A stretch of DNA of 64,000 bases from assembly GCA_035633215.1 (NCBI GenBank), contig DASQFI010000022.1:186001-250000 (forward strand), written 5' to 3'. The stretch comes from DASQFI01 sp035633215 (GTDB lineage Bacteria; Acidobacteriota; Vicinamibacteria; Vicinamibacterales; SCN-69-37). Below the pieces are notes generated by a model that worked only from the letters and a program-made list of their open reading frames with translations, was not told the DNA's origin and did not search any database. Made by a program: the position numbers and the translations under genes. Positions 42,156 to 51,729 of the stretch are shown here, piece by piece (position 1 is the first letter of the stretch; each line of letters opens with the position of its first letter).

Positions 42156-44147
42156 CTAGCGTAGCCGCAGCGCCGCGATCCCGCCGTTCATCTGCACGAC
42201 GAGGTGCTGCTTGCCGGCGTGCATGTAGGTCATCATGCCGTAGCGGACCTGGCGCGGCACTTTCACCTTCCCGAGCTCTTTGCCGGTCCGCTTGTCGACG
42301 GCGAAGACGTGCGGCGTGCCGTCGCTCGTCTCGCCCGAATACAGCAGCATCGTCGGCGTCACGATGAGCGGTGACTGCCGGCCCGTGCCGGTGTTGGGAA
42401 GCTCGAGACCTTTGAGCGCGGGGTGTTTGAGGATCCGGTCGGGGGTGTAGCCGATCGGAATCGACCACAGATGTTCGCCGGTGTTCATGTCGATTGCGGT
42501 GATCCGGCTGTAGGGCGGCTTGTAGAGCGGCAATCCCTGCACCGCGAGCGCACCCGCGCTACCCGCGGCCGCGTACGTCGCGATCGTCGTTCCGGTCGGC
42601 TGCGGGACCTGTTTGTCGCGCTCGGCGCCGGGCACCATCAGCCGCGACGAACAGCCTTTCTGTGACGGGACGAACAGGATCCCCGACTCGGGATCGGCTG
42701 CCGGCGTACCGTCGATATTGGTGCCGCCGACGTCGCCCGGACACCACACCGACGCGATCTTCCCGAGGTTGTTGTCGCGGTGGAGCGGCGGAAAAAACAT
42801 CGGCCCGTAGTCGAACTTCTCGAGCACCTTCAGCGCCTCGGCTCGCAGGGCCGGCGTGTAGTCGATCAGATCGTTCACGCTCAGTCCCTGCATGTCGTAC
42901 GCGGCGGGCTTCGTCGGGAACGGCTGTGTTTTGGCGAGCTGCTCGCCCGGGATTTTCGAGACCGGCACCGGACGCTCTTCGATCGGCCAGAGCGGGGCGC
43001 CGGTGGCGCGGTTGAACGCGTAGACGAACGCCTGCTTGGTCACCTGCGCGACCGCCGGAATGCGCTGGCCATTCACAGTGACGTCCATCAGGACGGGCGC
43101 CGTGGACGTGTCGTAGTTCCAGATGTCGTGGTGCACGAGCTGGTAGTGCCACACGCGCTTGCCGGTCTTGACGTCGAGCGCGATCAGGCTCGTGCTGAAG
43201 AGGTTGTGGCCGGGCCGGAATCCGCCCCAGAAGTCCATCGTCGCGCCATTGGTCGGCACGAACACGAGCCCGCGTTCGGCATCGGCCGCGAGCGGCGCCC
43301 ACGACGAGATGTCGCCCGTCGTTTTCCACGCCTCGTTCTCCCACGTCTCATGCCCGAACTCGCCCGGGCGCGGCAGCACGCGGAACTTCCAGAGGAACTT
43401 CCCGGTGCGTGCGTCGTAGGCGAGGATGTCGCCCGGCACGTTCTCGTGCCGCGACTGGTTGTAGCCCTGCTCGGCCGAGTTGCCGACGATGATGACGCCG
43501 TTCACGACAATCGCCGGCGAGGAGCTCGTGATGTAGCCCTTCTCGAGCGGGATGCCTTTGTCCGGATCGAACGGGTGTCCGAGGTCCTTCAGCAGATCGA
43601 CCGTGCCGGTCTTCGGGAATCCCTTCAAGGGCACCGCGCCGCCGAATCCGTCGAGCGGCTGCCCCGTGTGCGCGTCGAGCGCGTGGAGGAAGAAGGCCGG
43701 CGTGATGACATACACGACATCGCGGCCGCCGATGTTGGCGTATGCGACGCCCTTGCCGTGGTTCTTCCGCATCGAGTACTCCCAGCGGAAGGTCGACGGC
43801 TCGCGGAACGTCCAGAGCGTCTCCCCGGTGCCGGCGTCGATGGCCACGACATACCGGCGATCACCGGCGACGGTGATGAGCATGCCGTCGACGTAAATCG
43901 GAATGGGACGCGCGAGCACTTCGCCGAAGCTCGCGCCGTTCCACTCCCAGGCGACGTCCAGCTTTTCGAAGTTCTGCGGCGTGATCTGCGTCAGCCGCGT
44001 GTAGCGCTGGTTGGCCGCGTCGCCACCGATGGACAGCCAGCCGCCGTTCTGCGGAACCGACTGCCTCGCCGCGGTCACCAGTCCCGCCACGAGAACCAAC
44101 GCGCCGACGAAGACGACGAATCTCGCCAACCGTGTGGTGCTACCCAT
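42156..44147 (-). CDS. PQQ-dependent alcohol/glucose dehydrogenase-like quinoprotein
   Basis: A 663-aa exported protein with signal peptide (RFVVFVGALVLVAGLVTAARQ). It has the eight-bladed quinoprotein propeller: GGDAANQRYTRLTQI at the start, repeated tryptophan-docking blades (AIDAGTGETLWTFREP, AYDARTGKFLWKFR, ALDVKTGKRVWHYQLVHHDIWNYD, AIDMNTGEHLWSIPIGY), and SPLIVTPTMLLYSGETSDGTP. No CxxCH heme motif is present, so electrons go to a separate carrier. It is the last gene of a five-gene minus-strand operon. Substrate uncertain; a sugar is suggested by the galactokinase and Gfo/Idh/MocA genes upstream. Confidence 0.85.
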   Translation of the reverse strand: MGSTTRLARFVVFVGALVLVAGLVTAARQSVPQNGGWLSIGGDAANQRYTRLTQITPQNFEKLDVAWEWNGASFGEVLARPIPIYVDGMLITVAGDRRYVVAIDAGTGETLWTFREPSTFRWEYSMRKNHGKGVAYANIGGRDVVYVITPAFFLHALDAHTGQPLDGFGGAVPLKGFPKTGTVDLLKDLGHPFDPDKGIPLEKGYITSSSPAIVVNGVIIVGNSAEQGYNQSRHENVPGDILAYDARTGKFLWKFRVLPRPGEFGHETWENEAWKTTGDISSWAPLAADAERGLVFVPTNGATMDFWGGFRPGHNLFSTSLIALDVKTGKRVWHYQLVHHDIWNYDTSTAPVLMDVTVNGQRIPAVAQVTKQAFVYAFNRATGAPLWPIEERPVPVSKIPGEQLAKTQPFPTKPAAYDMQGLSVNDLIDYTPALRAEALKVLEKFDYGPMFFPPLHRDNNLGKIASVWCPGDVGGTNIDGTPAADPESGILFVPSQKGCSSRLMVPGAERDKQVPQPTGTTIATYAAAGSAGALAVQGLPLYKPPYSRITAIDMNTGEHLWSIPIGYTPDRILKHPALKGLELPNTGTGRQSPLIVTPTMLLYSGETSDGTPHVFAVDKRTGKELGKVKVPRQVRYGMMTYMHAGKQHLVVQMNGGIAALRLR

Positions 44148-44181
44148 CGCGTCTCTCCCGTGATCTGAGGTGACGGACTAT

Positions 44182-45078
44182 CTATTTCCTTTTCATTTCC
44201 TCGGCCAGCAGCTGGAGGCGCCCAGGCATGCCGCCAAACAGCGTCGGAATCTGGCTCGAATATCCCGTGTACTTCTCGGGCATCTTCCACCCGGCCGCCG
44301 CTTCCTCGGGCGTCTTGCCCGCCTTCAGCTCGGCTTGTGCCCACGTCAGGAAATCCTGGTTGAACTCGGCGAACGTCTTGAGATCCGCCCACGTCGACTG
44401 CGTCGGCGCGTGGCCGTTGATGACAATGTCCACACCCTTGATGCCGGCGTGCGCTTTGTTCAGGGTGCTGGGATATTGCAGGACGCTGCCACCGTTGGCG
44501 CCATCGATGTTCGGCAGTCCGCGATTCGCAAAGAGGTCCCCGGAGTGCACTGTCCCGAGGGCGGTGAACACGACCCACGCGTCGCCGTTCGTGTGTCCCG
44601 GACCGAAGTAATAGAGGTCAATCTGATCGGCGCCCTTGCCGATCGTCATCCGATCCTTGAAGGTCCGCTTCGCCATCCCCTGGTTGTTGTTCTGTTTGAA
44701 GATGTCGAGCTTCTCCATGTTGCCCTTCGTGTTTTCCTGCGTCACGACGTCAACCGTGGCGGGAAACTCCACGTTGCCGCTCACGTGATCACCGTGCGCG
44801 TGCGTGTTGATCACGAGCGTCACCGGTTTGGGCGTGAGCTCCTTCACCTTCTCGAGAATGGGCTGCCCCCATCCCGGGTTCTTCGCGTCCACGACGACGA
44901 CGCCGTCCGTGGTCACGAAGACCGCCGTGTTGCCGCCGCCGCCCCGGAGGACGAACAGGTTGTCCTTGACCTTCTCCACCGTGACGACCCGGGGCTGTTG
45001 CTGCGCCCGGAGTGCCGACACTCCGATAGACAACGCGCCCAGGACCAGGACCGCGCCGAGCACCACCGTCCGTTTCAT
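44182..45078 (-). CDS. Exported metallo-beta-lactamase-fold hydrolase
   Basis: A 298-aa protein from ATG 45078 (GGGGGAG upstream) with a signal peptide ending ALRAQ. The zinc motif NTHAHGDHVSGN is intact, with further ligands in FGPGHTNGD and INGHAP. The family includes quinoprotein-relay-associated metallohydrolases, which often sit beside PQQ dehydrogenases, as here. Its start overlaps the HupE-like stop by 4 bases, and it precedes the PQQ dehydrogenase by 34 bases. Confidence 0.85.
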   Translation of the reverse strand: MKRTVVLGAVLVLGALSIGVSALRAQQQPRVVTVEKVKDNLFVLRGGGGNTAVFVTTDGVVVVDAKNPGWGQPILEKVKELTPKPVTLVINTHAHGDHVSGNVEFPATVDVVTQENTKGNMEKLDIFKQNNNQGMAKRTFKDRMTIGKGADQIDLYYFGPGHTNGDAWVVFTALGTVHSGDLFANRGLPNIDGANGGSVLQYPSTLNKAHAGIKGVDIVINGHAPTQSTWADLKTFAEFNQDFLTWAQAELKAGKTPEEAAAGWKMPEKYTGYSSQIPTLFGGMPGRLQLLAEEMKRK

Positions 45079-46172
45079 AACACTCCCCCGGGAAAGAATA
45101 GTCGTTCCACGAACCAGAACGCACCTGCCGCGATCACGACAATCGACCCGGCCACCCCCAAACGGCGGCCCAGCGTTTCGCTCCAGGATCGGAGCGCCGC
45201 GAGCGCGGCGGCCGCCACGACGACCACCAGCAACTGCCCCGCCTCGACGCCGAGGTTGAAGGACACGAGTGACCAGCCGAGCGCGCGGGACGGTAAGTCC
45301 ATTTCCCTCAATACGTTGGCGAAGCCGAACCCGTGAATCAATCCAAAGGCAAACGCGATCCAGGGGCGGACGTCCCGCCCGGACCGGACGAGCAGGTTGT
45401 CGGCCCCGACGAAGACGATGCTGAGCGCGATGGCCGGCTCGATGATGCGGGCCGGCGGGGTCAGGATCTGCAGGACCGCCATCGACAGCGTGATGCTGTG
45501 CGCGAGGGTGAATGCCGTGACAATGAGCGCCAGCCGGCGGATCGAGCCGCCGAGGAGCAGCAGGCCGACGAGAAACAGCAAATGGTCTGGTCCAATCAGG
45601 ATGTGGTGGACGCCCGACGCGGCGAAACGCTGGACGACGGCGAGCCGTCCCTGCCGCGTGCCCGCGAAATACTCGTAGCGCGGCCGGCCACGATCGAGGA
45701 TGGCCTGCGCGAGCGCGTCGCTTTCGTACACGTTGACGAAGGTCTTGTGGTTCGGATCGTAGGGAAACAGCTGGGCGTCGATTGCAACGGACGCAACCGG
45801 TCCCGCGATCGGATACCGAAGGCGGAGCCGGAGCGATTGTCGATCCGGCAGCACCTCGACCGTCGCCCATTGCGGCTGCAAAGTGACGCCGCCGACGCGT
45901 GCGACCAGACGGCCCTCGAAGAGCTTCGCGATTGCACCGGCTTGTTGCGCGGCAAATGAGGGATCGAGCAGCCGCTCGGCGTTGGTAATGTTCAGGTCAT
46001 GCGCGACATCGAGGATGTGGACCACCAGCGTGCCCTCGATGGCCGACGGCTGCAGGCGAAGGTCGAGGTAGCTGAACGGAACGGGATGCGCGTCGACGGG
46101 CGTGGCGCGCAGGGCCGCCGCGAGCACGAGCGCCAGCGCGAGCACGGTCCGCCCGATTCGCATGCGCGTCAT
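45075..46172 (-). CDS. HupE/UreJ-like membrane protein
   Basis: A 365-aa protein with a signal sequence (ATG 46172, MTRMRIGRTVLALALVLAAALRATPVDA), a ~165-residue periplasmic beta domain beginning HPVPFSYLDLRLQPSAIEGTLVVHILD, and six or so membrane helices. The core motif GVHHILIGPDHLLFLVGLLLLG with His/Asp, and FGLIHGFGFANVL, are those of HupE/UreJ_2 proteins linked to Ni/Co handling or to copper-type metal permeation. It is in an operon with MBL and PQQ genes, so a metal-supply role for those exported enzymes is plausible but unproven. Confidence 0.82.
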   Translation of the reverse strand: MTRMRIGRTVLALALVLAAALRATPVDAHPVPFSYLDLRLQPSAIEGTLVVHILDVAHDLNITNAERLLDPSFAAQQAGAIAKLFEGRLVARVGGVTLQPQWATVEVLPDRQSLRLRLRYPIAGPVASVAIDAQLFPYDPNHKTFVNVYESDALAQAILDRGRPRYEYFAGTRQGRLAVVQRFAASGVHHILIGPDHLLFLVGLLLLGGSIRRLALIVTAFTLAHSITLSMAVLQILTPPARIIEPAIALSIVFVGADNLLVRSGRDVRPWIAFAFGLIHGFGFANVLREMDLPSRALGWSLVSFNLGVEAGQLLVVVVAAAALAALRSWSETLGRRLGVAGSIVVIAAGAFWFVERLFFPGGVL

Positions 46173-46213
46173 GGTACATGCCAGGCCCCCGAACGCTTCA
46201 TCACCGCATTCTC

Positions 46214-47557
46214 TCATCCGTCGATCAGGAGCTCCATCGCCGGTGGCGCGGGACGACAGACGAACGAGGACGCGCCGATGATCGCTGGAAATTTGTCGGC
46301 GTAGACAGCCAGCCAGCGCGTCGCAAATCCGGCCGCGTCATCGGCCTCCACGAGGGCCCAGACGCTGCCGCCAAATCCTGCGCCGAAGCTCGAGGCCGCA
46401 AACGCGCCGTTCGCGCGGGCGAGGCGCGCGAGCTCGACGGTTTCAGGAATCTGATTCTCGAGCAGCGTCTCGGCGAATTCCTGTGACAGCTGGGACAGGC
46501 GCGCCAGTTGCTTCCTGTCAGCGCGTCGAAACGCCTCGAGCGCCTCAGGCACCCATTCGTCCTCTCCGACAAAATGCACGAACCTGGCACCCAGATACCC
46601 GCCGTACTCCAGGCCATCGACGAAGTCGACGAGCGCCTCGGCATCGGCGGCTTCGACCGCGGCCGCCAGGTGCGGATGCACGCGGCCCACACGTGCGTTC
46701 AACTGCTCGAGAAGGGTCCGGGTCGCACGCGAGGCGCGATTGTACTGATCGCGCGCTGAGCCGGCCTTGTCGGCTTCGATGCCGCTCGCGGCGACCACGA
46801 ACCGCCAGCCATGTGGCAGTTCGGCATCGCCATGCCGTCGCACCGGCAGATACGAGTAGGCGCTGACGTGGCCGGCGAGCCCCATCAGGATCGCGGTGTG
46901 ATCCTCGCTGCCGCCGTCGGTGCCGACCCCGGGCGCCCCGGTGAATGTCTTGAAGGTGAGCCCGTTCTCGACCGCTCCGAGATAGCCGGCGAGATCCTCG
47001 AGCGTGTTCAACGCGCCACGCCATTCAGGCCGCAGATGCAGATCGCCACGCCGCATCAACGTGATCGCCAGCCCCACCACGAGCGCGCTCGAGCTGCTGA
47101 GCCCGGCGGCGCGCGGCAGGTCGCTGGCGAGCGCGATATCCACCCCGAGCGAGGCGCCGGGAAAATCGCGCGCGACCCGCCGCGCCACGACGTCGACATA
47201 CTTCGCCCATCCGCTCACCTCGGACGAGTCGCGATCCAGGTCGACGATCGCCTCCTCGCGAAGTCGCGCGTCGATCACCCGGACGCGTCCATCCTCGCGT
47301 GGCGCCGCGACGAGGACGAAGCCGCGCGGAACCGTGCAGGTGAGCGATCGCCCGCCTGCGTAGTCGGTGTGCTTGCCGAAGATCTCGATGCGGCCCGGCA
47401 CGAACCAGCCCCAGTGCGGGGCCTGACCGGTCGATCGAGAGAAGGCATCCACCGACTGAACCAGAAGGACCGCTCGTCCCTCGGCGTCCGTGGGCTCGAA
47501 CCCGGCGCCAGTGAACAACCGCTGGACGCGATCGAATTTGAGTTCGGCGCGGCTCAC
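46214..47557 (-). CDS. Galactokinase-like GHMP kinase
   Basis: A 447-aa GHMP-family kinase with the galactokinase signature in slightly altered form, PGRIEIFGKHTDYAGGRSL (usually GExHTDYNGG), the phosphate loop DLPRAAGLSSSSAL, and the C-terminal FGAGFGGSVWALVE. The catalytic Asp region HTDY is intact. It starts at GTG 47557, overlapping the oxidoreductase stop as GTGA. It probably phosphorylates galactose or a related hexose in the cytosol. The Lys replacing Glu in the signature suggests a sugar other than galactose may be used. Confidence 0.85.
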   Translation of the reverse strand: MSRAELKFDRVQRLFTGAGFEPTDAEGRAVLLVQSVDAFSRSTGQAPHWGWFVPGRIEIFGKHTDYAGGRSLTCTVPRGFVLVAAPREDGRVRVIDARLREEAIVDLDRDSSEVSGWAKYVDVVARRVARDFPGASLGVDIALASDLPRAAGLSSSSALVVGLAITLMRRGDLHLRPEWRGALNTLEDLAGYLGAVENGLTFKTFTGAPGVGTDGGSEDHTAILMGLAGHVSAYSYLPVRRHGDAELPHGWRFVVAASGIEADKAGSARDQYNRASRATRTLLEQLNARVGRVHPHLAAAVEAADAEALVDFVDGLEYGGYLGARFVHFVGEDEWVPEALEAFRRADRKQLARLSQLSQEFAETLLENQIPETVELARLARANGAFAASSFGAGFGGSVWALVEADDAAGFATRWLAVYADKFPAIIGASSFVCRPAPPAMELLIDG

Positions 47558-48918
47558 ATGCGCACGATGGCCAGCGGCGCTCGAGTCCGCCAGCGCCCGC
47601 GCGTGAAGTCCGGACAGTCAATCGGCCGGCCGTGCCGGGCGACTGACTGGCAGCTCAGCTCGACGACGGAGCTGAGGGCGGCGGCGTCGTAGACGTCCAT
47701 ATCCGTCGACGTGCCCTCGCGCAGGCACTTGATCAGCCGGTAGTCCTCGATGAAGTCCATGCCACCATGGCCCGCGCCAGCGGCCTGCGCGGCAATCTCC
47801 TTCCAGAGCGGATGCTCGAACTCCGCCAGGAGGTCGTTGGCCTGAACCCACTGGTCGTTCTTGCCGCGGCCCTCGACGTACGCGCGGTGCGGATACCCCT
47901 GGAACAGCCCTTTCGTGCCCTGCACGAGATGGATGCGGCTGTACGGACGCGGCAGATTGGTGCAGTGCTGCACCATGATCGTCCGGCCGCGCGCGGTCCT
48001 GATCAGGCTCGTGTTCACGTCGCCGAGGACGAACTGTTCTCTTCGCTGCGGTGCGTCTTCCGGAGAGTGCGCGGCCGCCCAATCCTGCAACCCGCGCGAC
48101 GGCGAGCTCATCGACGTCAGGTACTCGAAGCGATCGCCGCGATTGATGTCCAGGCAGTTCGCGATCGGCCCGAGCCCGTGCGTCGGATACAGATTGCCGT
48201 CGAGCTTCATCGACCAGGCTCGCCGCCATAACCCTTCGTTGCGGTTCTCGAACTTGATGCCGCGCAGGTCGTGCAGGTAGCCGCCTTCCGCGTGGAGGAT
48301 CTCCCCGAACAGGCCCTGGCGGACCATGTTGTAGGCCATCATCTCCATCCGGTCATAGTTGCAGTTCTCCATCATCACGCAGTGCTTCTTGTATTTCTCG
48401 GCGGCCTCGACCATCGCCCAGCAATCGTCGAGATTCATCGCCGCCGGCACTTCGGTCGCGGTGTGCTTGCCGTTTTTCATGGCGGCGAGCATCACCGGAA
48501 CATGCCATTCCCACGGCGTGGCGTTGTAGACGAGATCCAGATCCTCGGTCTCGCACATCCGCTCGAAATCGCGCGGGCCCCGCGTGTACGACGTGGGCGC
48601 CGGCTGTCCGGCTTCCGTGATCGTCCTGGTCGCCCAATCCGTGCGCTCCGTCCGGATATCGCACACCGCGGTGACGCGGCAGCCTTGGATGTTCAGCAGA
48701 TTGCGCACGTGGCCCGAGCCCTGCAACCCCACGCCCACGTACCCGATCCGAACCGTCTCGATCGGCGCCGCGGCGAATGCGGCCTGCGCCGACGGCTGGT
48801 CGGTCTCGATCGGCCCGGCGTTCGGCTGCACGCCGGCCGCGCCGGCCACCGCAGCCGCGCCACTGATGCGCAGGAAATCACGCCGGCTGGGATCGGACCG
48901 AGGATCTGGATTGGCCAT
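47554..48918 (-). CDS. Tat-exported Gfo/Idh/MocA oxidoreductase (GH109-like)
   Basis: A 454-aa protein starting MANPDPRSDPSRRDFLRISG, a twin-arginine signal. The Rossmann part shows VRIGYVGVGLQGSGHVRN and AVCDIRTERTD; downstream ATPWEWHVPVMLAAMKNGKHTATEVPA and NRGDRFEYLTSMSS fit the Gfo/Idh/MocA fold, closest in style to GH109-type enzymes that use a tightly bound NAD to hydrolyse glycosides. Tat export fits a protein folded with its cofactor. First gene of the minus-strand operon; divergent from the GH3 gene by 93 bases. Confidence 0.85.
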   Translation of the reverse strand: MANPDPRSDPSRRDFLRISGAAAVAGAAGVQPNAGPIETDQPSAQAAFAAAPIETVRIGYVGVGLQGSGHVRNLLNIQGCRVTAVCDIRTERTDWATRTITEAGQPAPTSYTRGPRDFERMCETEDLDLVYNATPWEWHVPVMLAAMKNGKHTATEVPAAMNLDDCWAMVEAAEKYKKHCVMMENCNYDRMEMMAYNMVRQGLFGEILHAEGGYLHDLRGIKFENRNEGLWRRAWSMKLDGNLYPTHGLGPIANCLDINRGDRFEYLTSMSSPSRGLQDWAAAHSPEDAPQRREQFVLGDVNTSLIRTARGRTIMVQHCTNLPRPYSRIHLVQGTKGLFQGYPHRAYVEGRGKNDQWVQANDLLAEFEHPLWKEIAAQAAGAGHGGMDFIEDYRLIKCLREGTSTDMDVYDAAALSSVVELSCQSVARHGRPIDCPDFTRGRWRTRAPLAIVRM

Positions 48919-49011
48919 GGCGCGATTATAGGCCCCGGTCGAATGCGACCTGACCGGCTTAGACTCTGCTGAGCACGCCGGCCCTGAGTCGGGCCCACAT
49001 CTCCTCTGACC

Positions 49012-51687
49012 ATGTTGATGTCGAGAGCACCACGCGTCGTATTGTTCGTGACGACCCTCGTCCTGGCGGGCTCGACGGCCGCGCTCCAGGAGCGGCCGCC
49101 GCGCTATCGCGACGCCAGCCTCCCTGTCGACGACCGGGTGCGGGATCTCCTGGGGCGCATGACGCTCGAGGAGAAGTTCTGGCAGCTCTTCATGATCCCC
49201 GGCGACCTCGACACGCCAGCCAACGACTACTCTCACGGCATCTTCGGGTTGCAGATCTCGACGACGGCTCGGCCGGATGAATCGTCCGCACCGGGCACGT
49301 CACCAGGAGCGGTTGCGCGTGCGCACGCCGAGCGCATCAACACCATCCAGCGCTATTTCGTCGAACACACCCGGCTTGGGATTCCGATTATCCCGTTCGA
49401 AGAAGCCGTCCACGGCCTGACGCGCGAGGGCGCGACGATGTTCCCGTCGGCGATCGCGCTGGCCGCGACGTGGAACGAGGTGCTGGTCGCGCGCGTGTCC
49501 GACGCAATCGCCCAGGAGACACGCAGCCGCGGGATCCGTCAAGTGCTCTCGCCGGTAGTCAACATCGCCGACGACGTCCGATGGGGGCGCGTCGAGGAGA
49601 CGTACGGCGAGGACCCGGTTCTGGCGTCGGCAATGGGGCGGGCGTACGTCACCGCGTTCGAGCGCGCCGGCATCGTCGCCACGCCCAAGCATTTCGTCGC
49701 GAATGTCGGCGAAGGCGGCCGCGACAGCTACCCGATCGATCTCAGCGAGCGAATGCTGGCCGAGCGCTACTTTCCGCCGTTCGTCGCGGCGCTGGACGCG
49801 GGAGCGCGCTCGGTCATGACCGCGTACAACTCCGTCGACGGATCGCCGGCAACCCAGAATCGCCGGCTGCTTACGGACCTCCTCAAGCGCGAGTGGCGCT
49901 TCAAGGGCTTCGTGATTTCCGACGCGTCGGCCACGAGCGGCGCCACGGTGCTGCACATGACCGAAGCGAATACCGGCGCCGCGGCGGCGCACGCGTTCGA
50001 CGCGGGCCTGGACGTCGTCTTCCAGTCGTCGTACGGCCAGCAGCGGCCGTATCTCGACGCATTCCAGCGCGGGCTCATCCCGATGCCAGTGATCGATGAC
50101 GCCGTGACGCGTGTGCTGCGCGTGAAATTCGACCTCGGCCTGTTCGAGCGGCCGTACGTCGACGTCGACGCTGCGGCGGCGATGAACGGCCGGGCCGAGC
50201 ATCGCACGCTCGCGCGCGAGGCCGCACGCGCGTCCATCGTGCTCCTCAGGAACGACGGACCGCTGTTGCCCATCGCGAAGAGCGTGACGTCGGTCGCCGT
50301 GATCGGCCCCGACGCCACGGACGCGCGGCTGGGCGGGTACAGCGGGCCCGGCAACGGCAAGATCTCGATTCTCGACGGCATCCGGCGCGCGTTGGGATCA
50401 GCCGCAACCGTCCGCTTCATCGCGGGTCCAGGCCGCACGATCCACGAATTCGACGTCGTGCCTCAGACCGCGCTCGCGACGGTCTCCGGAGGCCAAACGG
50501 TGCGAGGCCTCGCCGGCGAGTACTTCGACAACCCGCGGCTCGACGGCCCGCCGCGGCTCACCCGCACCGACGCGCGGATCGATTTCCGGTGGACGCTCAC
50601 CTCGCCCGGCCGCGGGATTCCCTTCGATTGGTACTCGGCGCGCTGGACCGGAACGATCACGGCGCCGTCGACCGGCGTCGCGCGCATCGCGGTCGAAGGC
50701 AATGACGGCTATCGCCTGTACCTGGACGAACGGCTCGTCCTCGACAACTGGAAAAAGCAGTCGTTCGGCAGGCGCATCGCCAACGTCGCCCTGGGTCCGG
50801 GGACGAGCCGCCGGATTCGGCTCGAGTACTTCGAAACGACTGGCAACGCGCGACTCAAGCTCATGTGGGACGCGGGCGTCGTCGACAGCTCTCGCGCCGC
50901 GATCGATCAGGCTGTTGCCGCCGCAAAGGCCAGCGAGGTGGCGATCGTGGTCGCGGGCGTCGAAGAGGGCGAGTTTCGAGATCGCGCGCTGCTCGGTCTC
51001 CCTGGCCGGCAGCCTGCCCTCATCGACGCCGTGGCCGCCACCGGCACGCCGACCGTCGTCGTGCTCATCGGCGGCAGCGCGATCACGATGCCGTGGCTCG
51101 ATCGCGTGGGCGCGGTGATCGACGCCTGGTATCCGGGCGAAGCGGGGGGCGACGCTGTCGCCGACGTCCTGTTCGGCGACTACAATCCGGCGGGCCGGCT
51201 GCCGATCACGTTCCCGGTGGCCGAAGGCCAGCTGCCGCTGTCCTACAACCACAAGCCCACCGGTCGTGGGGACGATTACGTCGACCTCACCGGGCAGCCG
51301 CTCTTTCCGTTCGGCTTCGGATTGAGCTACACGACGTTCGAGTATTCGGATCTCGTGATCGATCCGCTCGACATCGCACCCACGGATGCGGCGACGATTC
51401 GGCTCACGGTCAGGAACTCCGGACGCCGCGCAGGCGACGAAGTCGTGCAGCTCTACGTTCGCGACATTCTCGCGTCGGTCGCGCGTCCCGTCATGGAACT
51501 CAAGCAGTTTCGCAGGATCCATCTCACGCCCGGTGAACGACGCGAGGTCGTGTTCAAGCTGGCGGGGCAGGACCTGCGGATGCTCGACCGCGAGCGGCGC
51601 TGGGTCGTGGAACCGGGCGCGTTCCGCGTCATGATTGGCAGTTCGTCGAAAGAGATTCGTTTGCGAAGTCAGCTCAACGTTCGCTGA
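49012..51687 (+). CDS. Glycoside hydrolase family 3 enzyme with inserted PA14 domain
   Basis: An 891-aa exported GH3 enzyme (signal peptide to about residue 24). The N-terminal barrel has PKHFVANVGEGGRDSYPIDLSER and the nucleophile loop FKGFVISDAS (Asp 304; usually SDW). The second domain is interrupted by a PA14 carbohydrate-binding insert (about residues 497-625, GLAGEYFDNPRLDGPPRL ... NDGYRLYLDERLVLDNW). The C-terminus is the FnIII-like region FGLSYTTFEYSDLVI ... ELKQFRRIHLTPGERREV. Likely a beta-glucosidase or beta-xylosidase. Divergent from the sugar/PQQ operon, consistent with a shared glycan-use programme. Confidence 0.9.
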   Translation: MLMSRAPRVVLFVTTLVLAGSTAALQERPPRYRDASLPVDDRVRDLLGRMTLEEKFWQLFMIPGDLDTPANDYSHGIFGLQISTTARPDESSAPGTSPGAVARAHAERINTIQRYFVEHTRLGIPIIPFEEAVHGLTREGATMFPSAIALAATWNEVLVARVSDAIAQETRSRGIRQVLSPVVNIADDVRWGRVEETYGEDPVLASAMGRAYVTAFERAGIVATPKHFVANVGEGGRDSYPIDLSERMLAERYFPPFVAALDAGARSVMTAYNSVDGSPATQNRRLLTDLLKREWRFKGFVISDASATSGATVLHMTEANTGAAAAHAFDAGLDVVFQSSYGQQRPYLDAFQRGLIPMPVIDDAVTRVLRVKFDLGLFERPYVDVDAAAAMNGRAEHRTLAREAARASIVLLRNDGPLLPIAKSVTSVAVIGPDATDARLGGYSGPGNGKISILDGIRRALGSAATVRFIAGPGRTIHEFDVVPQTALATVSGGQTVRGLAGEYFDNPRLDGPPRLTRTDARIDFRWTLTSPGRGIPFDWYSARWTGTITAPSTGVARIAVEGNDGYRLYLDERLVLDNWKKQSFGRRIANVALGPGTSRRIRLEYFETTGNARLKLMWDAGVVDSSRAAIDQAVAAAKASEVAIVVAGVEEGEFRDRALLGLPGRQPALIDAVAATGTPTVVVLIGGSAITMPWLDRVGAVIDAWYPGEAGGDAVADVLFGDYNPAGRLPITFPVAEGQLPLSYNHKPTGRGDDYVDLTGQPLFPFGFGLSYTTFEYSDLVIDPLDIAPTDAATIRLTVRNSGRRAGDEVVQLYVRDILASVARPVMELKQFRRIHLTPGERREVVFKLAGQDLRMLDRERRWVVEPGAFRVMIGSSSKEIRLRSQLNVR

Positions 51688-51729
51688 GCGATGGAGTACC
51701 CTACGGCACCGCACCACGGAGGTCGGTCC

